From: Gracilimonas sp031581265
GTDB lineage: Bacteria > Bacteroidota > Rhodothermia > Balneolales > Balneolaceae
Length of the DNA stretch: 27,266 nucleotides
Direction: 5' to 3'
Assembly (NCBI RefSeq): GCF_031581265.1
Contig: NZ_JAVLBQ010000039.1
Span: 1-27,266 of the forward strand
Shown: one piece after another, positions 8,600 to 15,905 of the stretch
How the letters are laid out: every line of letters begins with the position of its first letter
Position numbering within the stretch: position 1 is the stretch's first letter
The notes under the pieces: model-generated
What the model saw: only the letters and a program-made list of their open reading frames with translations
What the model was told of the DNA's origin: nothing
Databases searched by the model: none
Position numbers and translations under genes: made by a program

Positions 8600-10198
8600 T
8601 TGAATTCCGTGGAAAAGGAAAACAAAGAAACTGAAGTAAAAACTAACGGTAAACAATCCTCTCTATTTGATAAGTTTTTGAACTTCATAGAAAAATCCGG
8701 GAATAAACTTCCGGATCCGGCTATGTTGTTCTTTCTGCTTTTGGTTTTAGTGTGGATCTTATCAGCTGTATTATCTCCGATCGATTTTGGAGAAACGCAT
8801 CCTCTAACCGGTAATGAACTTGCCGTTAAAAACCTGCTTACCGGGCCAGAATTGGCTTCCTTCTTAGCCAACATGATTGAGACATTTGTACTTTTTGCAC
8901 CATTGGGTATTGTGCTTGTAGCTATGTTGGGTGTTGGCGTTGCTGAGCATTCCGGCTGGATTGATGCAGGACTTAAAAAATTGCTCAATTTCACCCCAAA
9001 GGCATTATTGACTCCAATGCTCATTCTGATCGCAATTGTTAGTCACACAGCGGCTGATGCGGGGTATGTGTTAGTTATTCCTTTGGGCGGAGTTATATTT
9101 TATGCTGCCGGGAGGCACCCTCTTGCAGGAATTGCTGCAGCCTTCGCAGGTGTCAGTGGTGGATTTTCAGCGAACTTCATTCCCTCCGCTATCGATCCGC
9201 TGATCATGAGTTTTACCCTTGAAGCGGCAAGAATTTTAGATCCGGATATAGCCCTGAATCCGCTTAATAATATCTACTTCACCGCACTTTCAAGTATTTT
9301 AATCGTGACTGTGGGTTGGTATATTACAGATAAAATTGTAGAGCCCAGGCTTGCAGATGTGAAAGTTGATGGCGATGAAGATGAGATGCCACAAATGGAA
9401 GAAGTTTCCGGCAAAGAAAGCCGTGCATTTTGGTTAGGTTTTGGAGCCATGATTCTCGGAATTATTGGATTATTCGTTTGGGCCTGGCCTGAAAGTTCTG
9501 CCCTTCGCGATCCTAATTGGGATAACCCGGATGTCAGTTCCCTGTTTTCTTTTAACGCCCCACTGATGCAGGCAATAGTACCACTCATTTTCATTTTCTT
9601 ATTGATCCCGGGTGTGGTCTATGGATATGCTTCCGGAAAATATAAGAGCTCCAAAGACATGATCGACAATATGAAGAAGTCGATGGAAAGTATGGGCTAT
9701 TATATTGTAATGGCTTTTTTCTGTGCCCTGTTTATTGATGCATTTTCTAATTCTAACATCGGGCTTTTAGTAGCACTAAAAGGAGCTAACTTCCTTCAGT
9801 CTCTTGCCTTACCCGGAGAGATTACCATAGTTGGTATAATTATGTTAAGTGCCATTGTAAACTTATTGGTTGGTTCCGCTTCAGCTAAATGGGCACTTAT
9901 TGCACCCATTTTTGTTCCTATGCTAATGCAGCTTGGCATATCACCGGATTTAACACAAGCCGCTTATCGAGTCGGAGATTCCGTGTCTAACATCGTTACT
10001 CCACTTTTACCTTACTTCCCCTTAGTAGTGGTATTCTGTCAGCGCTATGTTAAAAATACAGGTATTGGAACCCTTATATCGATGATGCTTCCTTATTCCA
10101 TCATCTTTATGGTCGCCTGGACGATTTTCTTATTGGTGTACTGGTGGATTGGAATTCCGTTGAGTTTTGAAGCCAACTACTTATATCCCGCCCCATAA
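8600..10198 (+). CDS. AbgT-family transporter
   Basis: 532-residue polytopic inner-membrane protein of the AbgT family (p-aminobenzoyl-glutamate transporter type; relatives MtrF and YdaH have been described as drug/antimetabolite exporters). Visible family features are a hydrophilic N-terminal tail, the entry motif SGNKLPDPAMLFFLLLVLVW (near 33-53), a long series of hydrophobic helices and re-entrant-type segments such as SHTAADAGYVLVIPLGG and GGFSANFIPSAIDP, and the C-terminal LVGSASAKWALIAPIFVPM with GDSVSNIVTPLLPYFPL. Start: no ATG is suitable. TTG at 8600 or GTG three codons later would give nearly the same protein. A terminator follows the gene. Direction and substrate of transport cannot be told from sequence. 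Confidence 0.9.
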   Translation: MNSVEKENKETEVKTNGKQSSLFDKFLNFIEKSGNKLPDPAMLFFLLLVLVWILSAVLSPIDFGETHPLTGNELAVKNLLTGPELASFLANMIETFVLFAPLGIVLVAMLGVGVAEHSGWIDAGLKKLLNFTPKALLTPMLILIAIVSHTAADAGYVLVIPLGGVIFYAAGRHPLAGIAAAFAGVSGGFSANFIPSAIDPLIMSFTLEAARILDPDIALNPLNNIYFTALSSILIVTVGWYITDKIVEPRLADVKVDGDEDEMPQMEEVSGKESRAFWLGFGAMILGIIGLFVWAWPESSALRDPNWDNPDVSSLFSFNAPLMQAIVPLIFIFLLIPGVVYGYASGKYKSSKDMIDNMKKSMESMGYYIVMAFFCALFIDAFSNSNIGLLVALKGANFLQSLALPGEITIVGIIMLSAIVNLLVGSASAKWALIAPIFVPMLMQLGISPDLTQAAYRVGDSVSNIVTPLLPYFPLVVVFCQRYVKNTGIGTLISMMLPYSIIFMVAWTIFLLVYWWIGIPLSFEANYLYPAP

Positions 10199-10206
10199 AA
10201 TATAGT

Positions 10207-10248
10207 TAGGGTCAGGTTTCTTATTGAAAGCTGATCCTATTTTAATTT
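10207..10248 (+). terminator. Rho-independent terminator after the AbgT gene
   Basis: TAGGGTCAG (10207-10215) pairs with CTGATCCTA (10231-10239), with one G-U pair. An inner TTTC/GAAA pairing and a 5-base loop sit on top, and TTTTAATTT follows. It lies 9 bases after the stop of the upstream gene. Confidence 0.75.
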
Positions 10249-10319
10249 CATTCACAAATAAAAAAGCATTCTATTGCAGAACTTTTTAGTTTATCTGCAG
10301 TTATAAATGGATAAATAAA

Positions 10320-12038
10320 ATGAATCCAACAAACATGCTGCGAGTTTCTTTTTTCACTCTGATATTTCTAATTACTATTCTGCCAAATGTATTTGCTCAA
10401 TCATTGGATACAGGAATAGAGTTTTATGAAAACGGCAATTATGAAGAGGCACTTCAAATTTTTGAAAGGGCTGAATCTGATGAAGCTTACCTATTTGCCG
10501 GTAAAAGTTATTTCGCGTTAAATAATTTTTTGCGAGCCAAATTGTATCTCGACAAAGTTTCGAACACTAATCAAGAACTATCACTGGAGGCAAAATACAC
10601 AGAAGCTTTAGCTGACTTCCAGCTTAAAAACTTTACCCTATCGTTAGATGCTCTTCATGAAATAAATAATACACGAGATAATGCTTCCGTATCTAATGCT
10701 GCTTATAATTTTTACTCTGAATTAGTTGACTACCTAACGGTTAAACAACGTTTTGAGGCCTTTAAACAAACAAAATATGATGATGTCCGTTTTGATCTGA
10801 TGGAAGCTGCTATTGGAAAAGTAAATTTTGGAGCTGCTAATGCACTATTAAAATCTTATAAAAATGCATTACCAGGCGCATCTAACATTGATTTAAATAG
10901 AATTGAACAATTATTATCTGATTCGACAGCTTATGCACAGCGTTACCTACCAAACAGATATGCAAAAGCCCCAACTGGTATTTCTTACAATATAGGGGTC
11001 GTATTGCCCGAGTTTGAACTGGAATCATCACAGTTTCAAATTCCGCAGCATTTATACTTTGGAATTCAGCTTGCTGTGGAAGAATTCAATAGCGAAAATA
11101 GTGACAAAAAAGCCTTCATTACCTATAAAAACAGTAGAGCAAATTCATCTAACGTTTCCGCAATAGCAAATGATTTAGTTTGGAATCATAATGTGGACGC
11201 CATTGCAGGGCCCTTATATTCTGAAACTGCACAAGATTTAGCCCGGTATGCAGAAGATTATGAAGTCCCGATGATCACCCCTCTTGCAAACTCCGATAGC
11301 ATTAATTTTGATTTAAACTACAGTTTTCAACTCAACCCAACGTTTGCCGTTCAGGGAAAGAAGATGGCCCAGTATGCGGTTCAAACTCTTGGGTATGATA
11401 CCTTAGCTATTATTGCTGAAAAAGGATCTTTAGGCGAACCCTCAGCAACTGCCTTTTTAGATGAATCAAGAGAACTGGGGGCTGAAGTAGTGCGTTATAT
11501 AGTGGATGATTTTGCCTCTGAAGGTTACGACATCACCGAATATATGGAAGTATTTGACCCTGAGGTCGATACCGTCTTCAATTACAATGTTGATGCTATA
11601 TATGCCCCTTTTACAGGCAACATAGCTGGCACTCTTATTAATTCCCTGTTAACAAGCCTTGAAGCCATTGAAAGTGATATGACAGTTCTTGGATCTGCTG
11701 AATGGGAATCCAGTGAAATTGATGAAGACCGGCTTTCAGAAATGAATATCTATTACAGTAAAACTTACGAAGTCAGTGAAACAAATCTTGAAAAGAATGA
11801 CTTCGAATCCGCCTTCCGTTTACGGTTTGAAACTTCACCTAATGAATTTGCATATATAGGCTATGATCTCGCCAACGTAATTTTGGAGACCTTAAAACGA
11901 GTTGAAAATCCTGCATATTTAAAAGAGGGACTAAAAAATGTATCAGGATTTAAAGGATTAAGCACGAACATCAGTTTTAACGGAACTCACATTAATACCG
12001 AAGTGAAAATCAAACGACTACGGTCTGAAACTAATTAA
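10320..12038 (+). CDS. Exported TPR plus type-1 periplasmic-binding-fold protein (LpoA-like architecture)
   Basis: 572 residues. A signal peptide is clear: hydrophobic core at about 9-22 and cleavage after VFA (26|27); there is no lipobox cysteine. Residues about 28-105 hold TPR-like helical pairs (GIEFYENGNYEEALQIFERA, AYLFAGKSYFALNNFLRAKLYLDKV). From about 220 to the end is a Peripla_BP_6/LivJ-like domain: YNIGVVLPEFE, LYFGIQLAVEEFN, DAIAGPLYSETAQDLARYAE, VPMITPLANSD, FAYIGYDLANVILETL. TPR followed by a LivJ-like domain is the architecture of LpoA, the outer-membrane activator of PBP1A in E. coli, though LpoA is a lipoprotein. It ends 8 bases from convergent mltG. No ABC permease is adjacent, which argues against plain amino-acid uptake. 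A role in cell-wall synthesis is inference only. Confidence 0.7.
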   Translation: MNPTNMLRVSFFTLIFLITILPNVFAQSLDTGIEFYENGNYEEALQIFERAESDEAYLFAGKSYFALNNFLRAKLYLDKVSNTNQELSLEAKYTEALADFQLKNFTLSLDALHEINNTRDNASVSNAAYNFYSELVDYLTVKQRFEAFKQTKYDDVRFDLMEAAIGKVNFGAANALLKSYKNALPGASNIDLNRIEQLLSDSTAYAQRYLPNRYAKAPTGISYNIGVVLPEFELESSQFQIPQHLYFGIQLAVEEFNSENSDKKAFITYKNSRANSSNVSAIANDLVWNHNVDAIAGPLYSETAQDLARYAEDYEVPMITPLANSDSINFDLNYSFQLNPTFAVQGKKMAQYAVQTLGYDTLAIIAEKGSLGEPSATAFLDESRELGAEVVRYIVDDFASEGYDITEYMEVFDPEVDTVFNYNVDAIYAPFTGNIAGTLINSLLTSLEAIESDMTVLGSAEWESSEIDEDRLSEMNIYYSKTYEVSETNLEKNDFESAFRLRFETSPNEFAYIGYDLANVILETLKRVENPAYLKEGLKNVSGFKGLSTNISFNGTHINTEVKIKRLRSETN

Positions 12039-12046
12039 ATGTAATC

Positions 12047-13135
12047 TCATGAGTTTTCGCCGTTAGCTTCTTCTTGTTCTTTTAGTTCATTTTGGCGTTT
12101 GATTCGAAGTTGTTCCCTAAGCCAAATTCTCCATTTTTCACTTTCAATCTGGTGTTCTCTAAACGTTTCAGTAAAAATGTGTCCACCATCAGGATTAGCA
12201 ACCATATACAAATAATCATGATTATCAGGGTTTAAAGTAGCTTCTATAGTAGATAGACTCGGATTTGTAATGGGTCCTGGTGGTAAACCGTCAATTAGAT
12301 AAGTATTAAATGGATGGTCGTATTGGTAGTCTTCAAAAAGTAACCTCCTTCTCTCACCTAAAGCAAAATTTACGGTAGGATCTGCCTGAAGCCTCATCCC
12401 TCTTTCTAGCCGATTCCAGTATAAACCACTAATCTTCGTTTTTTCATCTTCATTTTTTGCCTCCCATTCCACAATAGAAGCCATAGTTAAAATCTCATCA
12501 AATGAATAACCAAGCTCTTCCGCAGTTTCGAGATACTCTTCAGTAATTGATCGGTCAAATTCTCTTAATATTTTGTTTACCACATCTTTTGGGGAAGAAG
12601 TCCAATACATTAAATAAGTCTCTGGCAGCATCCTTCCAAAAAGTTGTTCAGTATTCAGGCCCTTTTCTGCCAGATATGTGCTGTCTTCAAATACAGCTAA
12701 AAAATCTTCAGTATCGAAATAGAATTTTGGGGCTACAGAAGATGATAATCTTTCGAGCGTACTCCCCGGAAGTACAACTACAGATGTAGGATCTTGTATA
12801 CCCTTTGTCATTTTTGACAAAAAAGAGTTGTAGGAATATGAACCTTCAAAGACATATCTTCCACGCTGATATCGCCTCCATCCCAAAATATTAGCCGCCC
12901 ACTCAAGCTCAACTGCATCATATTCTATTTGATGTTCACTTAAGATATTTTCCAGTTCTGCCAGAATACTTAATTCAGAAAAGAGAATTTCTGTTTGCTC
13001 TTCAAAATGTACAGCAGAATTAGAGCTTAGATTATACAATCTTGTTCCAAGTACGGTACCGGCTATAAGTATAAAGGCAAGGAGAGCTGTCAGTAGCTCT
13101 GTTTTATCAATGTCTAATAAATACTTCAAATTCAT
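12047..13135 (-). CDS. mltG: Endolytic murein transglycosylase MltG (YceG-like)
   Basis: This inner-membrane enzyme cleaves nascent glycan strands and is thought to end their polymerisation. 362 residues: a short cytoplasmic tail, one membrane anchor (about 14-34), a LysM-like helical/strand region (about 60-125), then the YceG catalytic domain. Motifs are VVVLPGSTLERL, EDSTYLAEKGL, LFGRMLPETYLMYW, ILTMASIVEWEA with catalytic-type E223 (equivalent to E218 of E. coli), LQADPTVNFALG, FNTYLIDGLPPGPITNPSL and YLYMVANPDGGHIFTETFREH. The ATG lies directly before the cytoplasmic tail. The Arg/Glu-rich C-terminal tail of about 20 residues is hydrophilic. It stands alone, with a terminator upstream for the previous minus-strand gene, so it probably has its own promoter within 13136-13300. 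Confidence 0.95.
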   Translation of the reverse strand: MNLKYLLDIDKTELLTALLAFILIAGTVLGTRLYNLSSNSAVHFEEQTEILFSELSILAELENILSEHQIEYDAVELEWAANILGWRRYQRGRYVFEGSYSYNSFLSKMTKGIQDPTSVVVLPGSTLERLSSSVAPKFYFDTEDFLAVFEDSTYLAEKGLNTEQLFGRMLPETYLMYWTSSPKDVVNKILREFDRSITEEYLETAEELGYSFDEILTMASIVEWEAKNEDEKTKISGLYWNRLERGMRLQADPTVNFALGERRRLLFEDYQYDHPFNTYLIDGLPPGPITNPSLSTIEATLNPDNHDYLYMVANPDGGHIFTETFREHQIESEKWRIWLREQLRIKRQNELKEQEEANGENS

Positions 13136-13301
13136 ACCTAAAGATACTAATACATGAATAAAACAGAACAGTCTTATCTACATCCTAATTTCAATATTTG
13201 TAAAAAAGATGAAACATCAGTGTAGTACTGACGTAGCTGTTAAACGAAGAGCAAAGACAAGAGCTTTGGATGCTGCATAAGCACCAAATGCCCTAAAGAA
13301 A

Positions 13302-13329
13302 AAACCCGGACTTTGAACGGTCCGGGTTT
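13302..13329 (-). terminator. Rho-independent terminator of the Omp85-like gene (looks bidirectional)
   Basis: AAACCCGGAC (13302-13311) and GTCCGGGTTT (13320-13329) form a perfect 10-bp GC-rich stem with an 8-base loop. Runs of T flank it on both strands: TTTCTTTTT on plus, and the complement of GAAAAAA on minus. It starts 16 bases past the stop of the minus-strand barrel gene. Confidence 0.88.
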
Positions 13330-13344
13330 CTTTTTGAATAAATT

Positions 13345-14613
13345 TTAAAATGTCGGGTTCAACCGAATCCAAAATACCGATCGCCCTTCAGCTCCGGCAA
13401 CCGGTTTTGCTATCTCAAATCTCATCATGCCTAATCCGAGCCCAACTCCAACGTTGTGTGTCAGATCATGGGTCGTAATATCAAAGTCATTCATTGGATT
13501 TGAGTTTGAATACAGTTGATTATTAAAGTTAGCAGTACCGGAATCAAGGAAGAAAGAAATGGTGGTTGAACTTAAGTCGGGCCAGCCATTTTTAGAAGAA
13601 TTTTGTCCAAATTGTAGCTCAATATTGCTGAGCAACATTTGGTTGCCTTGCATTGCTTTATAACCCAAAGCTCGCATGCTTCCAATACCACCCAAAGCAA
13701 AATTTTTGAACTGGGGTGCATTTCCGGTTATCCCTCCCGCCATCAATCGCCATTTCACTAAAGTACTGCGATCTAATCTGAGATAAGATTTTGCCTCAAC
13801 CTGATACAAATTATAGTAAAAGTCGTTACTGCTGAAACCATTTAGATCCGATAATTCAGCCTTAGCTGATATTGTGGTTGATAAAGTACTCCGGTCAGAT
13901 ATTCCATTAGGATTCAAAGTAACCCCAAGAGTCAAATATTCCTGGGAAATCATATCTGTCGTAAAATCAATGGCAGGATTTGGTCTGAATGTAGAATACC
14001 GCGAAAATATTGAGAAGTCTGTTCTGGCCTCCAAAGTGCTAAATTGACTCAGATTATAAGATGCACCTAATTCAATAGATTTTACCGGTTGCAAAATCCC
14101 ATAAAAGCCAAACCCATCAGATTGGTGGTAATCATAAAAGTCGAAACCGGCTGACAGCATAGAGACGCTATTTTCATAACTGCCAGTGCGCCAATAATCT
14201 TCCGTTGCAGTCGTGTTGTATAATTCACCACCCAACAGCAGCCATTTTCTGTCATCTCCGATACTTTTTTCTGCTCCTATCGTGTATTGGAAATTATTTT
14301 GAGCACTGGAGTATCCTACCATTCCATGTACATCAATATCTTCAATACCTAAGAAATCACCTCTGCTCCAATTCATTTTTTCTTCCTGAACTCCAATGAA
14401 AAAACCGTCAACGCGGTTAAATCTAAAGTTTTCAGAAACAGGAAATGCCGAATAGATAGGATTTTTAACCCCAAAACTGCTTTCAGAATAGAAATTTTGA
14501 TCTAACCCCTCATATAGATCAACAGGATTATGGTATGTAAACTTGTAAGATTGTGCTGCAACATCTATCGCACAAAATGCAACCATTAGTAGAGATAAGG
14601 TTAAAATTCTCAT
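13345..14613 (-). CDS. Outer-membrane beta-barrel protein, Omp85/BamA-TamA superfamily, without POTRA domains
   Basis: 422 residues. The signal peptide has a hydrophobic core at 3-19 and cleavage after AA20 (A|QS). The rest is alternating beta strands rich in aromatic residues and ends in phenylalanine (RLNPTF), as outer-membrane barrel proteins do. The conserved loop-6 region of Omp85 barrels is recognisable as LGGIGSMRALGY (307-318), followed by a strand NQMLLSNIELQF; the usual motif there is (V/L)RG(F/Y), so two residues separate R and GY here. NRVDGFFIGV near 66-75 resembles the entry of barrel-only DUF5686/Omp85 relatives. No POTRA repeats are present, so it is not BamA itself. It lies 71 bases after the HD-domain gene and ends at a strong terminator. 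Cargo and partners are unknown. Confidence 0.7.
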   Translation of the reverse strand: MRILTLSLLMVAFCAIDVAAQSYKFTYHNPVDLYEGLDQNFYSESSFGVKNPIYSAFPVSENFRFNRVDGFFIGVQEEKMNWSRGDFLGIEDIDVHGMVGYSSAQNNFQYTIGAEKSIGDDRKWLLLGGELYNTTATEDYWRTGSYENSVSMLSAGFDFYDYHQSDGFGFYGILQPVKSIELGASYNLSQFSTLEARTDFSIFSRYSTFRPNPAIDFTTDMISQEYLTLGVTLNPNGISDRSTLSTTISAKAELSDLNGFSSNDFYYNLYQVEAKSYLRLDRSTLVKWRLMAGGITGNAPQFKNFALGGIGSMRALGYKAMQGNQMLLSNIELQFGQNSSKNGWPDLSSTTISFFLDSGTANFNNQLYSNSNPMNDFDITTHDLTHNVGVGLGLGMMRFEIAKPVAGAEGRSVFWIRLNPTF

Positions 14614-14684
14614 AGCTCATTAGGTTTATTGATGTTTAATGCCAATAAAGTAATTAAAAAAAAACTAAAACGGAAATAGCATAT

Positions 14685-15230
14685 TCATGTACGGTACACA
14701 TCAATCAGGAATGCAATATGGTCTCTCAGTTCTTTGCCGATTAGTTCGGCTCCCTTTTTAACATCTTCTCTCGGAATGTTGGCAGCAAATTTAGCATCTT
14801 TAAGATTTTTTGTGACTGATTTTACCTTCATATCCTCAAATTTATTGGGCCTCATCAATGATACAGCATTCATAAAACCTGATAATTCATCACAGGCATA
14901 CAAATATCTCTCTATTTCTGTTTCAGGTTTTTTACCCGTACGCTCAGGGGCGTGAGCAGCTATCGCGTCTATGATGTTTTGTGGGTAGCCGTGCTTTGGC
15001 AGGATAACATCAATGGCTTTATTGGGATGCTCATCCGGATATTTCTCCCAATCCAAATCATGAAGCAAGCCGGCTGTCCACCATTCTTCAACTTCCTTCT
15101 CCGATTTCTCCAAATGAGTAGCATATGCCTCCATAGCTTGTGCAACCATCTCACAATGGTTAATCAGGTTTTCATTTTGGATGTATTCCCCTAATAATTT
15201 TTCAGACTCACTTCTTGAAGGTAAACTCAT
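14685..15230 (-). CDS. HD-domain protein, predicted metal-dependent hydrolase
   Basis: 181 residues, soluble. The sequence carries the metal ligand set of the HD superfamily: H25 (NHCEMVA), H57-D58 (GLLHDLDWEKYP), H68 (DEHPNKA), H93 (AAHAPE) and D114 (YACDELSG). This pattern, with two extra histidines between HD and the last aspartate, is seen in small HDIG-type proteins related to nucleotide phosphohydrolases; the substrate cannot be inferred. The ATG is 2 bases from the stop of the TM2 gene, so the two are one transcript. The following gene (Omp85-like barrel) is 71 bases away. The DUF2752-TM2-HD order is described under findings. Confidence 0.8.
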   Translation of the reverse strand: MSLPSRSESEKLLGEYIQNENLINHCEMVAQAMEAYATHLEKSEKEVEEWWTAGLLHDLDWEKYPDEHPNKAIDVILPKHGYPQNIIDAIAAHAPERTGKKPETEIERYLYACDELSGFMNAVSLMRPNKFEDMKVKSVTKNLKDAKFAANIPREDVKKGAELIGKELRDHIAFLIDVYRT

Positions 15231-15232
15231 AA

Positions 15233-15574
15233 TTATATGTATGAACGTACTTCCTTGGCAATTTCACGGTTATATTGAAAGGCAAGATCTTTGTAATTGA
15301 CCAAATCCACGATGGTCCCTATCAGACATAAGCCACCGGTAAATATATACAGGATACCCATTCCAATTTGATTGAGTAAAAACCTGTGAATACCGGCTAT
15401 AGGTAAAAACCCAAGCAAACAAGTGATCAATATAGTTTGTGGATCTTTTCGACGAGAGCGATACACGTTGGCAAACTTTGAGGCCTCTTCCTCAGATAAA
15501 TCATTCATTAATTTTCCAATATATAGCGATTCATCGCCTTCTATTTCGGGTAAATAGTCAATTGCCTTAGCCAT
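15233..15574 (-). CDS. TM2-domain membrane protein
   Basis: 113 residues. A charged N-terminal part (1-45, with EEEASKFANVYRSRRKDP) precedes two membrane segments, about 47-66 and 71-92, that form a TM2 domain. The signature is AGIHRFLLNQIGMGILYIFTGG followed by TIVDL, matching the family's G.HRFYLG...G...L...GG......D pattern. A short polar tail ends the protein. TM2 proteins are small bacterial membrane proteins of unknown function. The start lies 1 base after the stop of the DUF2752 gene and the stop lies 2 bases before the HD gene, so it is the middle gene of a tight cluster. Confidence 0.88.
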   Translation of the reverse strand: MAKAIDYLPEIEGDESLYIGKLMNDLSEEEASKFANVYRSRRKDPQTILITCLLGFLPIAGIHRFLLNQIGMGILYIFTGGLCLIGTIVDLVNYKDLAFQYNREIAKEVRSYI

Positions 15575-15575
15575 A

Positions 15576-15872
15576 TTATTCTGAGTTTTGTGTTTTTGGG
15601 TGACGTAGAAGATTTTTCCATATATAACATATTCGTCCGATCAGTATAACCACTGCAAATGGACCTGCTAAATGAGCAGATAAAGCCGAGCTTAGATCTC
15701 CCCTGAACGTATAAGAAATAGAGTGCCCCAATCCTTCCCCTGGACAAAATTCTATACCTGCCAGATCGAACAAGCAAAATGAAGTACCTGCATTTTCAGG
15801 ACTCATAAAAGCAAGCAGAATTAATCCGATGGCGAAAGCAAACCACTCTATATGTTTATGGATAAATTTCAT
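15576..15872 (-). CDS. DUF2752 membrane protein
   Basis: 98 residues with two hydrophobic segments (about 9-26 and 67-86). Between them is CLFDLAGIEFCPGEGLGHSISYTFRGDLSSAL (read in parts: CLFDLAG, FCPGEGLGHSI, FRGDLSSAL), the core pattern of DUF2752, whose usual motif is CPGCGLTR followed by a G-D turn. The second cysteine of CPGCG is replaced by glutamate here. DUF2752 proteins have no established function. The gene is 33 bases after the TPR/barrel gene and 1 base before the TM2 gene, and DUF2752 and TM2 proteins are often neighbours, so a joint role at the membrane is plausible but unproven. Confidence 0.78.
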   Translation of the reverse strand: MKFIHKHIEWFAFAIGLILLAFMSPENAGTSFCLFDLAGIEFCPGEGLGHSISYTFRGDLSSALSAHLAGPFAVVILIGRICYIWKNLLRHPKTQNSE

Positions 15873-15905
15873 GTGTAAGACTACGAAACTTACTTTGTGA
15901 TGTTT

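Noticed and set aside
8190..9024. Minus-strand open frames opposite guaA and the AbgT gene
   Set aside because: They lie wholly opposite genes with strong family matches, have no motifs of their own, and are shadows of the plus-strand codon pattern.
10320..12038. Branched-chain amino acid ABC transporter binding protein as the sole explanation
   Set aside because: The N-terminal TPR region and lack of neighbouring permease or ATPase genes do not fit a plain uptake system; kept only as the fold of the C-terminal domain.
13209..13280. 23-codon plus-strand frame starting MKHQCSTDVAVKRRAKTR
   Set aside because: Very short, no ribosome site, and it lies in the probable mltG promoter region; the basic residues alone are not evidence of a peptide gene.
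14625..14649. TTTATTG/CAATAAA inverted repeat upstream of the Omp85-like gene as a terminator of the HD gene
   Set aside because: The stem is only AT pairs with an 11-base loop and no T-run after it on the minus strand, so it is probably chance.
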